NCBI RefSeq assembly: GCF_015477355.1
Contig: NZ_JADLRJ010000003.1
Span: forward strand, 620,001-684,000
Length of the DNA stretch: 64,000 nucleotides
Direction of reading: 5' to 3'
DNA from: Nocardia blacklockiae
GTDB lineage: Bacteria; Actinomycetota; Actinomycetes; Mycobacteriales; Mycobacteriaceae
The notes under the pieces were generated by a model. It made no database searches. It was not told the origin of the DNA and worked only from the letters and a program-made list of their open reading frames with translations. Position numbers and translations under genes: made by a program. Of this stretch, positions 54,375-63,980 are shown piece after piece; within the stretch, counting starts at the first letter, position 1, and each line of letters begins with the position of its first letter.

Positions 54375-55052
54375 GTGATCGCGATCGATACCCCGTACAC
54401 GGGTCATGTCTCGCCGGGTTCGAATCCGCAGCAACGCGACGTGCCGGGCGCACGCATCGTGAAGATGTCGGTCGGCCCGATGGACAACAACTGTTATCTG
54501 GTGCAGGACACCGCCACCGGCGCGGCGCTACTGATCGATGCGGCCAACGAACCGGACCGCATCCTCGAGCTGCTCGGTCAGGAGGTGCCGGGCCGGCTGC
54601 GGCAGATCGTCACCACCCACCAGCATTTCGACCACTGGCAGGGCCTGGAGAAGGTGGTCACCGAGACCGGCGCGCCCACGGCCGCCCACGAACTCGACGC
54701 CGCGCCGCTGCCGGTCGCGCCGCAGCGCCTGCTCGCCGACGGCGAGACCGTGCGCCTCGGCGAGCTGGCGCTGGAGGTAATCCATCTGCGCGGGCACACC
54801 CCGGGCTCGGTGGCGCTGGCGCTGACCGACGGCGCGGGCCGCACCCACCTGTTCACCGGCGACTCGCTGTTCCCGGGCGGAGTGGGCCGCACCACCTCGC
54901 CGGCCGACTTCGATTCCCTCTACGGCGATGTCACCGCCAAACTCTTCGATCGCTACGGCGACGACACGGCGGTCTACCCGGGCCACGGCGACGACACCAC
55001 CCTCGGCGCCGAGCGTCCGCAGCTCGCCGAGTGGCGCGAGCGCGGTTGGTGA
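54375..55052 (+). CDS. Glyoxalase-II-like metallo-hydrolase
   Basis: This 225-residue MBL-fold hydrolase has MDNNCYLVQD, the metal motif THQHFDHWQG, HLRGHTPGS, FTGDSLF and YPGHGDDTTLG. It probably hydrolyses a thioester of mycothiol or a similar thiol. GTG was chosen since TACGAT lies exactly 7 nt before it (leaderless pattern) and the protein start is then of family length. Confidence 0.85.
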   Translation: MIAIDTPYTGHVSPGSNPQQRDVPGARIVKMSVGPMDNNCYLVQDTATGAALLIDAANEPDRILELLGQEVPGRLRQIVTTHQHFDHWQGLEKVVTETGAPTAAHELDAAPLPVAPQRLLADGETVRLGELALEVIHLRGHTPGSVALALTDGAGRTHLFTGDSLFPGGVGRTTSPADFDSLYGDVTAKLFDRYGDDTAVYPGHGDDTTLGAERPQLAEWRERGW

Positions 55053-55119
55053 AATTCGCTGGGTGCGGCCCGCCGCACGCCGCAACCTCGGCGTGATCGA
55101 GCACTGGCAGACTCGGGGC

Positions 55120-55812
55120 ATGCCCTCGGCCCCGACCCGTCCCGCCCCCGCCCGCCCGACCGCGTCCGCCGCCCGTACCAGCGGGTCGGCGATAGGCCGC
55201 TGGGCGCGGCGGCTGATCGCGGGCACGGTGCTGATGGCCGTGGTGGTCGTCGGCGGGACGGCCGTGCGGGTGTGGCAGGTGGCGCGCATCGACGACTACT
55301 CGCGCGCCGACGCCATCGTGGTGCTGGGCGCCGCGCAGTACGACGGCACCCCGTCCTCGGTGTTCGAGGCGCGGCTGCAGCAGGCGCAGCGGCTGTTCGC
55401 CCGCGGCGTCGCGCCGCTGGTGATCACCGTCGGCGGAAAACGCGTCGGCGACAACTACACCGAGGCCGCCTCCGGCAAGAACTACCTGGAGAACCAGGGC
55501 GTGCCGGGGGAGCGGATCCTCGCCGTGGAGACCGGCTCGGACACGCTGCAGAGCATCGAGGCCGTCGCGGCCGCCATGCACGAGCGGGAACTGTCCTCGG
55601 CCGTACTGGTCAGCGACCCGTGGCATTCGCTGCGCACCCGCACCATGACCCGCGACGAGGATCTGCGGGCCTGGACCGCGCCGACCCGCACCGGCCCGGC
55701 CGTCTACACCCGGGAATCGCAGCTGCACGGCATCGCCCGCGAGACGATCGCGCTGCTGTGGTACCACCTCACCCATTTCTCCGCGGACTTCAAATACACC
55801 GCGGAGCAGTGA
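55120..55812 (+). CDS. YdcF/DUF218 membrane-anchored protein
   Basis: This 230-residue protein has an Ala/Pro-rich start, one N-terminal span ([18 protein letters not shown]) and a DUF218 domain ([61 protein letters not shown]). Relatives such as SanA/ElyC take part in envelope integrity and lipid-carrier handling. It is 17 bp ahead of dgt and probably co-transcribed. Confidence 0.82.
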   Translation: MPSAPTRPAPARPTASAARTSGSAIGRWARRLIAGTVLMAVVVVGGTAVRVWQVARIDDYSRADAIVVLGAAQYDGTPSSVFEARLQQAQRLFARGVAPLVITVGGKRVGDNYTEAASGKNYLENQGVPGERILAVETGSDTLQSIEAVAAAMHERELSSAVLVSDPWHSLRTRTMTRDEDLRAWTAPTRTGPAVYTRESQLHGIARETIALLWYHLTHFSADFKYTAEQ

Positions 55813-55829
55813 ATTTCGCAGGAGCAACA

Positions 55830-57089
55830 ATGAGCGGCGGGGCGGATGCCTACGGCGATCCCGATCACGAGCGCATGGTCGCCGAGAACACCGACACCGC
55901 GGGACTGCGCTGGTCGCCGGCCCCGGCCCGGCGCAGCGACTACGCCCGCGACCGCGCGCGTGTGCTGCATTCCGCGGCGCTGCGCCGGCTGGCCGACAAG
56001 ACGCAGGTGATGGGTCCGCGCGACGGCGACACCCCGCGCACGCGGCTCACCCATTCGCTGGAGGTCGCCCAGATCGGCCGCAGCATCGCCGAGGGCCTGG
56101 GCTGCGATCCGGACCTGGTGGATCTGGCCGGGCTGGCTCACGACATCGGCCACCCGCCCTACGGCCACAACGGGGAACGCGCGCTGGACCAGTTCGCCGA
56201 CGCGCACGGCGGTTTCGAGGGCAACGCGCAGAACCTGCGCATCCTCACCCGGCTCGAGCCCAAGGTGTTCGACGAGGCGGGCGAGAGCTTCGGGCTCAAC
56301 CTCACCCGCGCCGCGTTGGACGCCACGGTCAAATATCCCTGGGGCAGAACGGGTTCGGGCGGCAAATTCGGTGCGTACGAGGCGGATACGGCGCGCCTGA
56401 ACTGGGTGCGCAAGGGTGCGCCCGAGCGTCGGCAGTGCCTGGAGTCGCAGGTCATGGACTGGTCCGACGACGTCGCGTACTCGGTGCACGACGTCGAGGA
56501 CGGGGTGATCGCCGGCCGCATCGATCTGCGCGCCCTGGCCGATCCCGCCGAGCAGGCCGCCCTGGCCGAGCTCGGGCAGAACCAGCACCGCACCCTGACT
56601 CTCGACGAATTGATCGCCGCGGCCGAACGCCTCTCGGAGCTGCCGGTGATCGCGGACGCGGCCGACTACGACGGCACGCTGCGCGCGTCGGTCGCGTTGA
56701 AGCGGCTGACCAGTGACCTGGTCGGCCGGTTCGCGACCGCGGCCGTGGAGGCCACCCGGGAGGTGTGGGGCGGGCGGCGGCTGTGCCGCTACGGCGCCGA
56801 CCTGGAGGTGCCGCGCATCGTGGCCGCCGAGGTCGCCATGCTCAAGACGGTGGCGCTGCGATATGTGATGTCGGATCCGGAACACAACAAGCGGCAGGCC
56901 GCCCAGCGCGAACGCCTGCTGCTGGTCGCCGACCACCTGCTGGCGTCCGCCCCGCACAGCCTCGACGCGGTGCTGCTGCCCTGGTGGGAGGAGGCCGCCG
57001 ACGACACCGCCCGCATCCGCGTGATCGTCGACCAGATCGCCTCCTACACCGAGAGCAGGCTGGAGCGAGTCGCCGCGAGCCTGCGCTGA
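55830..57089 (+). CDS. dgt: dGTP triphosphohydrolase-like protein
   Basis: This 419-residue HD-domain protein has [18 protein letters not shown] and the metal motif [15 protein letters not shown], later [17 protein letters not shown]. It hydrolyses dNTPs to deoxynucleoside and triphosphate. AGGAG precedes the ATG. The dgt-dnaG order matches mycobacteria. Confidence 0.93.
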   Translation: MSGGADAYGDPDHERMVAENTDTAGLRWSPAPARRSDYARDRARVLHSAALRRLADKTQVMGPRDGDTPRTRLTHSLEVAQIGRSIAEGLGCDPDLVDLAGLAHDIGHPPYGHNGERALDQFADAHGGFEGNAQNLRILTRLEPKVFDEAGESFGLNLTRAALDATVKYPWGRTGSGGKFGAYEADTARLNWVRKGAPERRQCLESQVMDWSDDVAYSVHDVEDGVIAGRIDLRALADPAEQAALAELGQNQHRTLTLDELIAAAERLSELPVIADAADYDGTLRASVALKRLTSDLVGRFATAAVEATREVWGGRRLCRYGADLEVPRIVAAEVAMLKTVALRYVMSDPEHNKRQAAQRERLLLVADHLLASAPHSLDAVLLPWWEEAADDTARIRVIVDQIASYTESRLERVAASLR

Positions 57090-57132
57090 CCGGATCGAAG
57101 ACACGCCGACGACGGGGCTAGACTCGGTCATC

Positions 57133-59043
57133 GTGGCCGGAAGACTCCCTGATCGTGACATCGCGGCAATCCGTGAGCGGGTACGCATCGAGGACGTCGT
57201 CGGCGAGTACGTGTCGCTCAAGCGGGCCGGTGCCGATTCGCTCAAGGGGCTCTGCCCGTTCCACGACGAGCGCACCCCGTCGTTCCACGTGCGGCCGAAC
57301 CACAGTCACTTCCACTGCTTCGGGTGCGGGGAGAGCGGCGATGTCTTCGCGTTCCTGCAGAAGATCGAGCACATCGGTTTCGTCGAGGCCGTCGAGCAGA
57401 TGGCCGACCGGCTCAACTACAAGATCAATTACGAGGGCGGCGGCACCTCGGTGCAGCGCGATCGCGGCACCCGCTCGCGCCTGGTCGCCGCCAATGCCGC
57501 CGCGCAGGAGTTCTACGCCGCGCAGCTGAACGAGCACGAGGCCGAGACCGCCCGCAAGTACCTCACCGACCGCAACTTCGACGGCAACGCGGCGCGCCAG
57601 TTCGGCTGCGGCTACGCCCCCGGCGGCTGGGACAGTCTCACGAAACACCTGCTGCGCAAGGGTTTCGAGATCAAGGAGCTGGAGGCGGCGGGACTGTCCA
57701 AGCAGGGTCGCCGCGGTCCGATCGACCGCTTCCACCGCCGGCTGCTGTGGCCGATCCGCAACCTCGGCGGCGACATCATCGGGTTCGGCGCGCGGCGTCT
57801 GTACGACGACGACCAGATGACCGCCAAGTACATCAACACACCGGAAACGGTGCTGTACAAGAAGTCTCAGGTGCTGTTCGGCCTGGACCTGGCCAAGCGC
57901 GAGATCGCCAAGAGCCATCAGGCCGTCGTGGTCGAGGGCTACACCGACGTGATGGCCATGCACCTGGCGGGCGTGAAGACGGCGGTCGCCTCGTGTGGCA
58001 CCGCGTTCGGTGACGAGCACCTCTCGGTGCTGCGCCGCCTGCTCATGGACGACAACTTCTGGCGCGGCGAGATCATCTACACCTTCGACGGCGACGAGGC
58101 CGGGCAGGCGGCGGCGCTCAAAGCGTTCTCCGGCGACCAGAAGCTGGCCGGCCAGACCTACATCGCGGTCGCGCCCGACGGTCAGGACCCCTGCGAGCTA
58201 CGTCAGCGCTCCGGCGACGGCGCCGTGCGCGACCTGGTGGCGCGCCGGGTGCCGTTGTACGAGTTCGTGATTCGCGGTCTGCTCGCCGACCACAACCTGG
58301 ACGCTCCGGAGGGGCAGGTGGAGGCGCTGCGCCGCGCGGTGCCGGTGGTGGCGCAGATCAAGGACAACGCGCTGCGCAAGGCGTACGCGACCAAGCTGGC
58401 CGGCTGGGTCGGCTGGGACGACATCCAGCTGGTGGTGCGCCGGGTCGGCGACGCCGCCCGCCGCGGGCCGCGGCAGAACGGCGTGCCCGCCCGCGAGACC
58501 AAGCCCGCCGCAACGGTTTCCGAGCACGCCGCCGCCCGGCCCAGCCCGAACGATCCGGTGCTCGTGCCGCAGCGGCAGGTGCTGGCCGCGGCGCTGCAGT
58601 ATCCGGCGCTGGCCGGGCCGGTGTTCGACTCGCTCGAACCGGAGGCGTTCACCCATCCCGCCTACGTCGCGGTGCGGGCCGCGATCGCGGAGGCCGGGGG
58701 TACGGCGGCCGGTCTCGGCGGGGCGGAATGGGTGGCCCGGGTCGCCGACCACACCGCGGACCTCACGCTGCGCGCGCTGGTCTCGGAGCTGGCCGCCGAG
58801 CCGCTGCCGGTGAAGTCGGTCGACGACATCCAGCGCTTCGTCTCCGGCGTGCTGGCCCGCACCCAGGAGTCGTGGGTCGGCCGCCAGATCGCGGAGTTGA
58901 AGTCGAAGTTGCAGCGGGTGTCCTCGACCGAGCAGCCGGACGCGTACATGGCGCTGTTCGGAGATCTGGTGGCGCTGGAGCAATATCGCAAGAGCCTGCT
59001 GGCCCAAGCCATGGGCAGCGGCGGCGACTTCGCCGGGGTGTAG
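57133..59043 (+). CDS. dnaG: DNA primase
   Basis: This 636-residue primase has an N-terminal zinc finger CPFHDERTPSFHVRP...HCFGCGESGD and the catalytic core with TOPRIM motifs VVVEGYTDVMAMH and YTFDGDEAGQAA. A C-terminal helicase-binding domain ends it. It makes RNA primers at the fork. TAGACT lies 8 nt before the GTG, so a leaderless transcript is plausible; no ribosome site is seen. Confidence 0.97.
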   Translation: MAGRLPDRDIAAIRERVRIEDVVGEYVSLKRAGADSLKGLCPFHDERTPSFHVRPNHSHFHCFGCGESGDVFAFLQKIEHIGFVEAVEQMADRLNYKINYEGGGTSVQRDRGTRSRLVAANAAAQEFYAAQLNEHEAETARKYLTDRNFDGNAARQFGCGYAPGGWDSLTKHLLRKGFEIKELEAAGLSKQGRRGPIDRFHRRLLWPIRNLGGDIIGFGARRLYDDDQMTAKYINTPETVLYKKSQVLFGLDLAKREIAKSHQAVVVEGYTDVMAMHLAGVKTAVASCGTAFGDEHLSVLRRLLMDDNFWRGEIIYTFDGDEAGQAAALKAFSGDQKLAGQTYIAVAPDGQDPCELRQRSGDGAVRDLVARRVPLYEFVIRGLLADHNLDAPEGQVEALRRAVPVVAQIKDNALRKAYATKLAGWVGWDDIQLVVRRVGDAARRGPRQNGVPARETKPAATVSEHAAARPSPNDPVLVPQRQVLAAALQYPALAGPVFDSLEPEAFTHPAYVAVRAAIAEAGGTAAGLGGAEWVARVADHTADLTLRALVSELAAEPLPVKSVDDIQRFVSGVLARTQESWVGRQIAELKSKLQRVSSTEQPDAYMALFGDLVALEQYRKSLLAQAMGSGGDFAGV

Positions 59044-59053
59044 GGGGCGGCCC

Positions 59054-59299
59054 TCAGCGGCGGAGTTGGTCGTGGGGGACCAGGACGGTGGTGCGCTCGT
59101 CGATCGGCTGCATGGGTTCCAGCTTGGGCTGGGTGCTGAGCTTGTCGGACAGCTTCTGGCGGCTGACCTGTACGAGCTTGCGGGTGACCGGACTGGCGGT
59201 GATGGCGCGGGTGGTCTTGCTGATCTGCTCGTAGCGGGCTCGCCCGGCCTTGGTGCCGAGCACGTAACCGGCTGCGAGGCCGATGATCAACCGCAGCAT
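59054..59299 (-). CDS. Small conserved membrane-anchored protein (Rv2342-like)
   Basis: This 81-residue protein has an N-terminal hydrophobic stretch with Gly motifs (LRLIIGLAAGYVLGTKAGRARYEQI) followed by a basic helical tail. It resembles the small protein next to dnaG in mycobacteria (Rv2342). The motif is also seen in YtxH-like small proteins. Function unknown. It converges on dnaG, with 10 bp between the stops. Confidence 0.78.
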   Translation of the reverse strand: MLRLIIGLAAGYVLGTKAGRARYEQISKTTRAITASPVTRKLVQVSRQKLSDKLSTQPKLEPMQPIDERTTVLVPHDQLRR

Positions 59300-59432
59300 T
59301 CCTAGAGCTCCTCCCAGTCACTGTCCGCGCCGTACATCCTGCCCGACGCCCGGTCGCGCTGTCGATCCGGCTGCCGGTTCCGGGCGTCGACGCCGGTACC
59401 ACCTTGCCAGAAGGGTCCGACAGGTGGCGCGA

Positions 59433-60137
59433 TCAGCCGAGCGCGTCGAACACTCGCTCGGCGTGTTCCCGGGTGCGGAACATCTCCCACGCCGCGTCCG
59501 CGATCACGTCCGGGTCGAGCGTATGTCCTTCCGCCGCACCGTAAGTGGCGGGATCGGCGGTGACCATGGCGTGGATGTCGCCGCGTTCGACCAGGCCGCC
59601 GATGGTGAGCGTGCCGGCGTAGACGCCGCGCTCGGCGGTGGCGGCGTGCAGGGTGAGGGCGTAGTTGCGCAGGGCCGCGGTAGCCAGGGCGAGCTGGCCC
59701 AGCATCGGCATCGGCCGGACACCCGACAGTCCGCCGGCGAACAGCAGCCCGCCGCTGCCGCGCGCCAGCATGCCCGGCAGCACGGCGCCCGCGACCTGCA
59801 CGGCCGGCCACACCCACTCGAACGCCGACCGCGCCGTCGGGATGTCGATGTCGGTGATCGGCACGATCGACTGGGTGGTGGGGCCGGGACCGTAGTAGGC
59901 GAAGTCGATCTCGCCGATCTCGTCGAGGACGGCGGCGAGGCGATCGGTGTCGGTCACGTCGGCGGCGTGCGCGGTCGCGTCGATGCCGTGCGACGCGAGA
60001 TCGGCCAGATATCCCTCGTGCCGTGCCGCGTTGCGCGAGACGACGGCCACCCGGTAGCCGGCCCGCCCGGCGCGGCGGGCGAGCGACATGCCCAGGCCGG
60101 GGCCGACTCCGATGATCGCGGCGATCGGTGTGCTCAT
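59433..60137 (-). CDS. SDR family oxidoreductase
   Basis: This 234-residue Rossmann protein of SDR type has the cofactor loop AIIGVGPGLGMSLARRAGRAGYRVAVVSRN. The classical catalytic YxxxK is missing: the relevant stretch reads LALATAALRNYALTLHAATAERG, so it is an atypical or non-catalytic SDR. The ATG is close to the Rossmann start. It is divergent from a TetR gene with two matching operators between them. Confidence 0.75.
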   Translation of the reverse strand: MSTPIAAIIGVGPGLGMSLARRAGRAGYRVAVVSRNAARHEGYLADLASHGIDATAHAADVTDTDRLAAVLDEIGEIDFAYYGPGPTTQSIVPITDIDIPTARSAFEWVWPAVQVAGAVLPGMLARGSGGLLFAGGLSGVRPMPMLGQLALATAALRNYALTLHAATAERGVYAGTLTIGGLVERGDIHAMVTADPATYGAAEGHTLDPDVIADAAWEMFRTREHAERVFDALG

Positions 60138-60154
60138 TGCTGTCCTCCAAGATA

Positions 60155-60208
60155 TTGAGGGGGGCCTCAGTTTTTTGCAGGCTAGCACTAGATTGAGGGC
60201 AGCCTCAA
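60155..60208. promoter_or_regulatory. Two TetR operators between SDR and TetR genes
   Basis: TTGAGG-GGGG-CCTCAG (60155-60170) and TTGAGG-GCAG-CCTCAA (60193-60208) are two copies of the same dyad, 38 bp centre to centre. One abuts the SDR start, the other precedes the TetR start. Confidence 0.82.
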
Positions 60209-60226
60209 GTTTGTAGAATGGTCCGC

Positions 60227-60784
60227 GTGACCAAACCGCTGCGCCGCGACGCGGCCCGCAACCGCGACCGCCTGCTGCGGGAGGCGGCCGGTGTGTTCAC
60301 CGAACAGGGGCTCGCGGGCTCGCTCGAGGAGATCGCGCGGCGGGCCGGGGTCAGCATCGGCACCCTGTACAACCATTTCCCCAGCCGCGACGCCCTCATC
60401 GACGCGCTGCTGCCGCCGCGCCTGACCGCACTCGACGGCTTCGCCGAACAGGCTGCGGCCGAACCGGATCCGTGGCTGGCGTTCACCGGATTCGTGGAGA
60501 ACATGCTCACGCAGCTGACCGCCGACCGCGGCCTGCTCGAGGCGTTCACCGGCGACCACCCCGCCGCGGCGGAACTGGCGCAGGCCTGCTCGCGCGGCAT
60601 GGCGCATTTCTCGGCGGTGCTCGAGCGTGCCCGCCGGGCGGGGGTGATCCGCGCCGATGCCACCGATCAGGCTGTGGTGCATCTGGTCTGGGCGCTGTCG
60701 CTGCTCGGCGAGAACGCCGGCGCGGCGGCCTGGCGGGAGTCGCTGCCCTTCGTGCTCGACGGGTTGCGGGCCGTGCGGGAGTGA
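60227..60784 (+). CDS. TetR family regulator
   Basis: This 185-residue TetR protein has RNRDRLLREAAGVFTEQGLAGSLEEIARRAGVSIGTLYNHFPSRDALI. GTG was taken because TAGAAT (60214-60219) ends exactly 7 nt before it, giving a leaderless start; an ATG nine bases earlier would lie inside that box. The adjacent operators imply control of itself and the divergent SDR. Confidence 0.85.
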   Translation: MTKPLRRDAARNRDRLLREAAGVFTEQGLAGSLEEIARRAGVSIGTLYNHFPSRDALIDALLPPRLTALDGFAEQAAAEPDPWLAFTGFVENMLTQLTADRGLLEAFTGDHPAAAELAQACSRGMAHFSAVLERARRAGVIRADATDQAVVHLVWALSLLGENAGAAAWRESLPFVLDGLRAVRE

Positions 60785-60808
60785 CGCGGCCCGTTACGAT
60801 GACGGCGG

Positions 60809-61597
60809 GTGTCCGACGGCGGAAGCGAGGAGCGGGTGCTGGGTGACGAGCCGGTGACCAGCGCCTACGCGCGCAATGCCGACTACTGGATCGACATCGT
60901 CCGCAATCGGCTCGACCCTTTTCAGACCCGGCTCACCGACCCGGCGCTGCTCGAATCGCTCGGCGACTGCCGCGATCTGACGATTCTCGACGCCGGTTGC
61001 GGCGAAGGCTACCTGACGCGCGAACTGGTCCGCCGCGGCGCGGCACACGTGCACGGCGTCGACACCGGTGCGGAATTCATCGCCGCCGCGCGGGCACATC
61101 CCGAGCACCGGCCCGAGCGCGCGACCTTCCGGGAGGCCGATGTCGCGGCACTTCCGCTGCCGGACAACAGCATCGACGTGGTCGTCGCGAACCGCCTGCC
61201 GAACGGCATCGCCGAACCGCAGCGGCGATTCGAGGAGTTCGCGCGGGTGCTGCGGCCGTCGGGTCGGCTCCTGCTGCTCGGGATGCACCCGTGCTTCTAT
61301 GTCGCCCGCGCCGAACGACGTTCCGGCGGAAGCGGACTCGCCGCCGCCGACTATTTCGGCGGGCGCACGGTGGAACAGCGGTTCGACGTCGCGGGGAAGC
61401 AGTCGCCCGCCGCGTCGGTGCAGCGCCTCTACTCCCTCGAGGCGTACACCGGCATGATCACGGCGGCGGGCTTCGCGATCACGCGCCTGCTGGAACCGCA
61501 CCCGACCGACGAGCAGCGCCGCCGCGACGCGTGGTGGGACGAGAACTTCGCGCGGCCGCTGTTCCTGCTCCTGGAATGTGTCCCGTACCGGCGCTGA
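60809..61597 (+). CDS. SAM-dependent methyltransferase
   Basis: This 262-residue class I methyltransferase has motif I LTILDAGCGEGYLTRELVRRG, acidic GVDTG, and DVAALPLPDNSIDVVVANRLPNGIAEPQRRFEEFARVLRPSGRLLLLG. The substrate is unknown. TACGAT lies 8 nt before the GTG and no ribosome site is present, another leaderless candidate. Confidence 0.85.
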   Translation: MSDGGSEERVLGDEPVTSAYARNADYWIDIVRNRLDPFQTRLTDPALLESLGDCRDLTILDAGCGEGYLTRELVRRGAAHVHGVDTGAEFIAAARAHPEHRPERATFREADVAALPLPDNSIDVVVANRLPNGIAEPQRRFEEFARVLRPSGRLLLLGMHPCFYVARAERRSGGSGLAAADYFGGRTVEQRFDVAGKQSPAASVQRLYSLEAYTGMITAAGFAITRLLEPHPTDEQRRRDAWWDENFARPLFLLLECVPYRR

Positions 61598-61643
61598 CGG
61601 TGTGCACCCGACGGCTCGGTCCCGAACTCGATCGGAGTGAACG

Positions 61644-62345
61644 ATGCCGAGGCACAGAGCCTTTCGCCACCGGACGGTGTGGGCAGCGGGTTTCGCGACG
61701 GCGCTCGCGGCGGCGGTGCTCGTCGTCGTGCTGCCCCGGATCGGCGGGGACCGGCCGCCGTTCGAGCCCGCGTCCGTTCCGGGGAGTCAGGTGGTCTGGG
61801 TGACCGCGGCTCCGGGCGCCGATCGCGGGACGCTGGAACTGTGGCAGCGCGGCGATTCGAGTCGCTGGGAGCGCACGCTGTCGGTCCCGGCCTGGGTTGG
61901 GGCGCAGGGGATTTCGGTACAGGCCAGGGAAGGGGCCGCGTATACCCCGGAGGGGACTTTCACGCTCACCGAGGCCTTCGGTCGGCAGCCCGCGACGGCG
62001 AAACTGCCCTACCTACAGGTGGATTCGTCGAATACCTGGTGGTGGGTGTCGGACACGGCCAGTCCGCTGTACAACCGGAGTTTCCGATGCGCCGAGGCCG
62101 ACTGCCCGTTCGACACCGCGGCGGCCGAGAACCTGGGACGGACCGTGCCGCAATACGATTACGCGCTGGTCATCGACTACAACCGGGCCCCCGTGGTGGC
62201 GGGGGCAGGGTCGGCGTTCTTCGTCCACGTCGAGGCGGGGCGGGCGACCGCGGGCTGCGTCGCGATCGCCGCCGAGGCGATGCGCACCCTGCTCGACACC
62301 TTGCGGCCGTCGCGGCGGCCGGTCATCGGAATTCATTCCGCCTGA
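61644..62345 (+). CDS. L,D-transpeptidase-like protein
   Basis: This 233-residue membrane-anchored protein has one span at residues 11-31 (TVWAAGFATALAAAVLVVVL) and a YkuD-like catalytic end, with His195 (FFVHVEAGRATAGCVAI) and Cys205 as the likely nucleophile. Expected role: 3-3 crosslinking or other modification of peptidoglycan outside the membrane. The motif is shorter than the classical SHGC, so activity needs proof. Confidence 0.72.
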   Translation: MPRHRAFRHRTVWAAGFATALAAAVLVVVLPRIGGDRPPFEPASVPGSQVVWVTAAPGADRGTLELWQRGDSSRWERTLSVPAWVGAQGISVQAREGAAYTPEGTFTLTEAFGRQPATAKLPYLQVDSSNTWWWVSDTASPLYNRSFRCAEADCPFDTAAAENLGRTVPQYDYALVIDYNRAPVVAGAGSAFFVHVEAGRATAGCVAIAAEAMRTLLDTLRPSRRPVIGIHSA

Positions 62346-62362
62346 CCGGGTTCGGCGAATCT

Positions 62363-62668
62363 CTACCGGCTGCCGTACGGGCTGTGCGGTCGGTACACGC
62401 CGCCGGGGTACCCGTAGCGGTCCTGCAGGTAGGGCGTGCGCCGGCGGGTCTGGGAGTTGGTGCCGCCGGCGTCGCCGAAGCCGGTGCCGTTGGCGTCGCT
62501 GCCGTAGCTGTCGCGGGTGCCGCCGGTGCGGGTGCCCGAGTGGTTCTCGCTGTGACCCGAGGTCGAGCCGCCGGGCGCGGCGAAGGCCTGCGGCGCGACG
62601 GTGGCCGGGACGACCGCCAGAGCGCCGACGATCAGGGAGGTGGCGATTACTCGATGTGCAGTGCTCAT
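62363..62668 (-). CDS. Small secreted Gly/Ser-rich protein
   Basis: This 101-residue protein has a clear signal peptide (VIATSLIVGALAVVPATVAP, cleavage near AFA-AP). The mature part is disordered, rich in Gly, Ser, Thr and Tyr (GFGDAGGTNSQTRRRTPYLQ). Function unknown. It converges on the transpeptidase-like gene. Confidence 0.65.
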   Translation of the reverse strand: MSTAHRVIATSLIVGALAVVPATVAPQAFAAPGGSTSGHSENHSGTRTGGTRDSYGSDANGTGFGDAGGTNSQTRRRTPYLQDRYGYPGGVYRPHSPYGSR

Positions 62669-63084
62669 CGCTGTATGTCCTTCACATGTGCGGCGGGGCT
62701 CCGGCCGGGCGCCGTGTTGCACCTGACTAACGTGCCGCTAAACGATGGTACATAGAATGCGGGCGAAAGCGCCAGTGTTATTCCCTGTGCTGGGATGAAG
62801 ACGTCGGGAAGAGGGCCGGATCAGCAGCTATGTCGCGGCGCGGTCCGTCGAACTGCGTCAGATGTTGTGCCGCTGGATGGTGGCACGTTGCCGCGAAACC
62901 GTACCTGGTTCAGCGTCGATGTGGTGGCCGGGGTCGGGTGTGCCACCTGCGAGGTACGTCTAGCGCGAGTGTTTCCTGTGTGAGCGGGGCTCGCCCGCGA
63001 GCAGGAGCTATCGCCGCCGACGGGCGTTCGAGGGCCGTCCGAGCGCGTCCGGGAGCTGCCGGGACGCGAGTGCGATACCGGTTG
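62669..63084. other. Gene-free region
   Basis: I see no supported gene. Short open frames here have Arg/Cys-rich composition unlike the neighbours and no ribosome sites. Confidence 0.3.
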
Positions 63085-63282
63085 TCAATGGTCCTGCGGC
63101 AGAATGCGCAGTGCGGCAACAACTCCGGCGGTGATCGCGGCGGTGGCTATCGCGGTGGTCGCGGCGGAGCGGGTCATCACACCGATGCCGAGCAGGGCAA
63201 TCACGCAGATCGTCGCAGCCAGAATCGCTGTTCCGCTGTTCACCCCCGCAATGCGCGAGAGTGAGTGCTTCGTGGCTGTCAT
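63085..63282 (-). CDS. Small two-span membrane protein
   Basis: This 65-residue frame has two hydrophobic segments (TAILAATICVIALLGIGVM and TAIATAAITAGVVAALRIL) joined by a short polar turn. Such small membrane proteins are often missed. No good ribosome site is visible, so it is less certain than its neighbours. Confidence 0.45.
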   Translation of the reverse strand: MTATKHSLSRIAGVNSGTAILAATICVIALLGIGVMTRSAATTAIATAAITAGVVAALRILPQDH

Positions 63283-63593
63283 AGCGGGTGGGTACCCTCA
63301 ATCGTGGTTATCGAAACGTTATATTGGCTGGCGCGCGGAGTCGGAATCGGATGATTTCCGGCGATCGCATCGAAACATTCTGCGCGGCAATGGCTTTCGG
63401 GTACGTCGCCGACGATCCGGCACCGAATGGGTTGCGGCGGTAGGTGTTAAGGCCACGCGGCAGCGCCGCCCGCGCACCCGTTGTTTGTTGGCCGCACACA
63501 CGGGTACACACCGACCTAGGCGGCGATGTCGGGCCGGACCGCAGCGATATCCGGCATCGTCATCGGCTTCGAGGTGCGGGGAGAGAAGTTCGG
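63283..63593. other. Gene-free, relatively A/T-rich region
   Basis: The stretch 63300-63345 is lower in GC than the average and may hold the promoter of the small membrane protein. I see no gene. Confidence 0.3.
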
Positions 63594-63896
63594 ATGGACG
63601 ATCTGCAACGTAGGATTCTGACCACCGTCGAGCACGCGCGGCGCGGACTGGACGAAGCCGACGCGCGGCTGCTGGAACGCCGCGTCGTGGACCTGCGTGC
63701 CGAGATCGATGCCGCCGACTACGACCCCGCCGACCGTCTGCGGCTCATCGCCTGCTGTTCCGAGGCGCACGCCACCGCGCGCTGGGTCCTCGGCCGGCCC
63801 AGCACCACCCTGCCGCCGATGCGCGGCGCCTCCACCCGGCGTCGGCCGCGGCCGGTCCGGCCGGGCCGCGAGCAAGGCCTCCGGGTCGGCCCGTAA
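63594..63896 (+). CDS. Small helical hypothetical protein
   Basis: This 100-residue protein is largely helical (LQRRILTTVEHARRGLDEADARLLERRVVDLRAEIDAA), with a Cys-Cys pair (LIACCSEAHATARW) and an Arg/Pro-rich tail. GGGGAGAG precedes the ATG at a workable distance. Function unknown. Confidence 0.5.
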   Translation: MDDLQRRILTTVEHARRGLDEADARLLERRVVDLRAEIDAADYDPADRLRLIACCSEAHATARWVLGRPSTTLPPMRGASTRRRPRPVRPGREQGLRVGP

Positions 63897-63980
63897 GACG
63901 CCGCTTCCCGCGGCGGGGTGAGTGGCCGCAATTCGCTCCGTAGCGCCCGACATGTCGGAGTCGTGTGGCACGATTTCACC

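Noticed and set aside
53301-54434. Long minus-strand frame opposite the VOC gene
   Set aside because: No family motif, His/Arg/Gln-rich translation typical of a shadow of a GC-rich gene.
62795-62983. Possible 62-residue gene
   Set aside because: Codon use unlike neighbours and no ribosome site; an overlapping frame is equally open.
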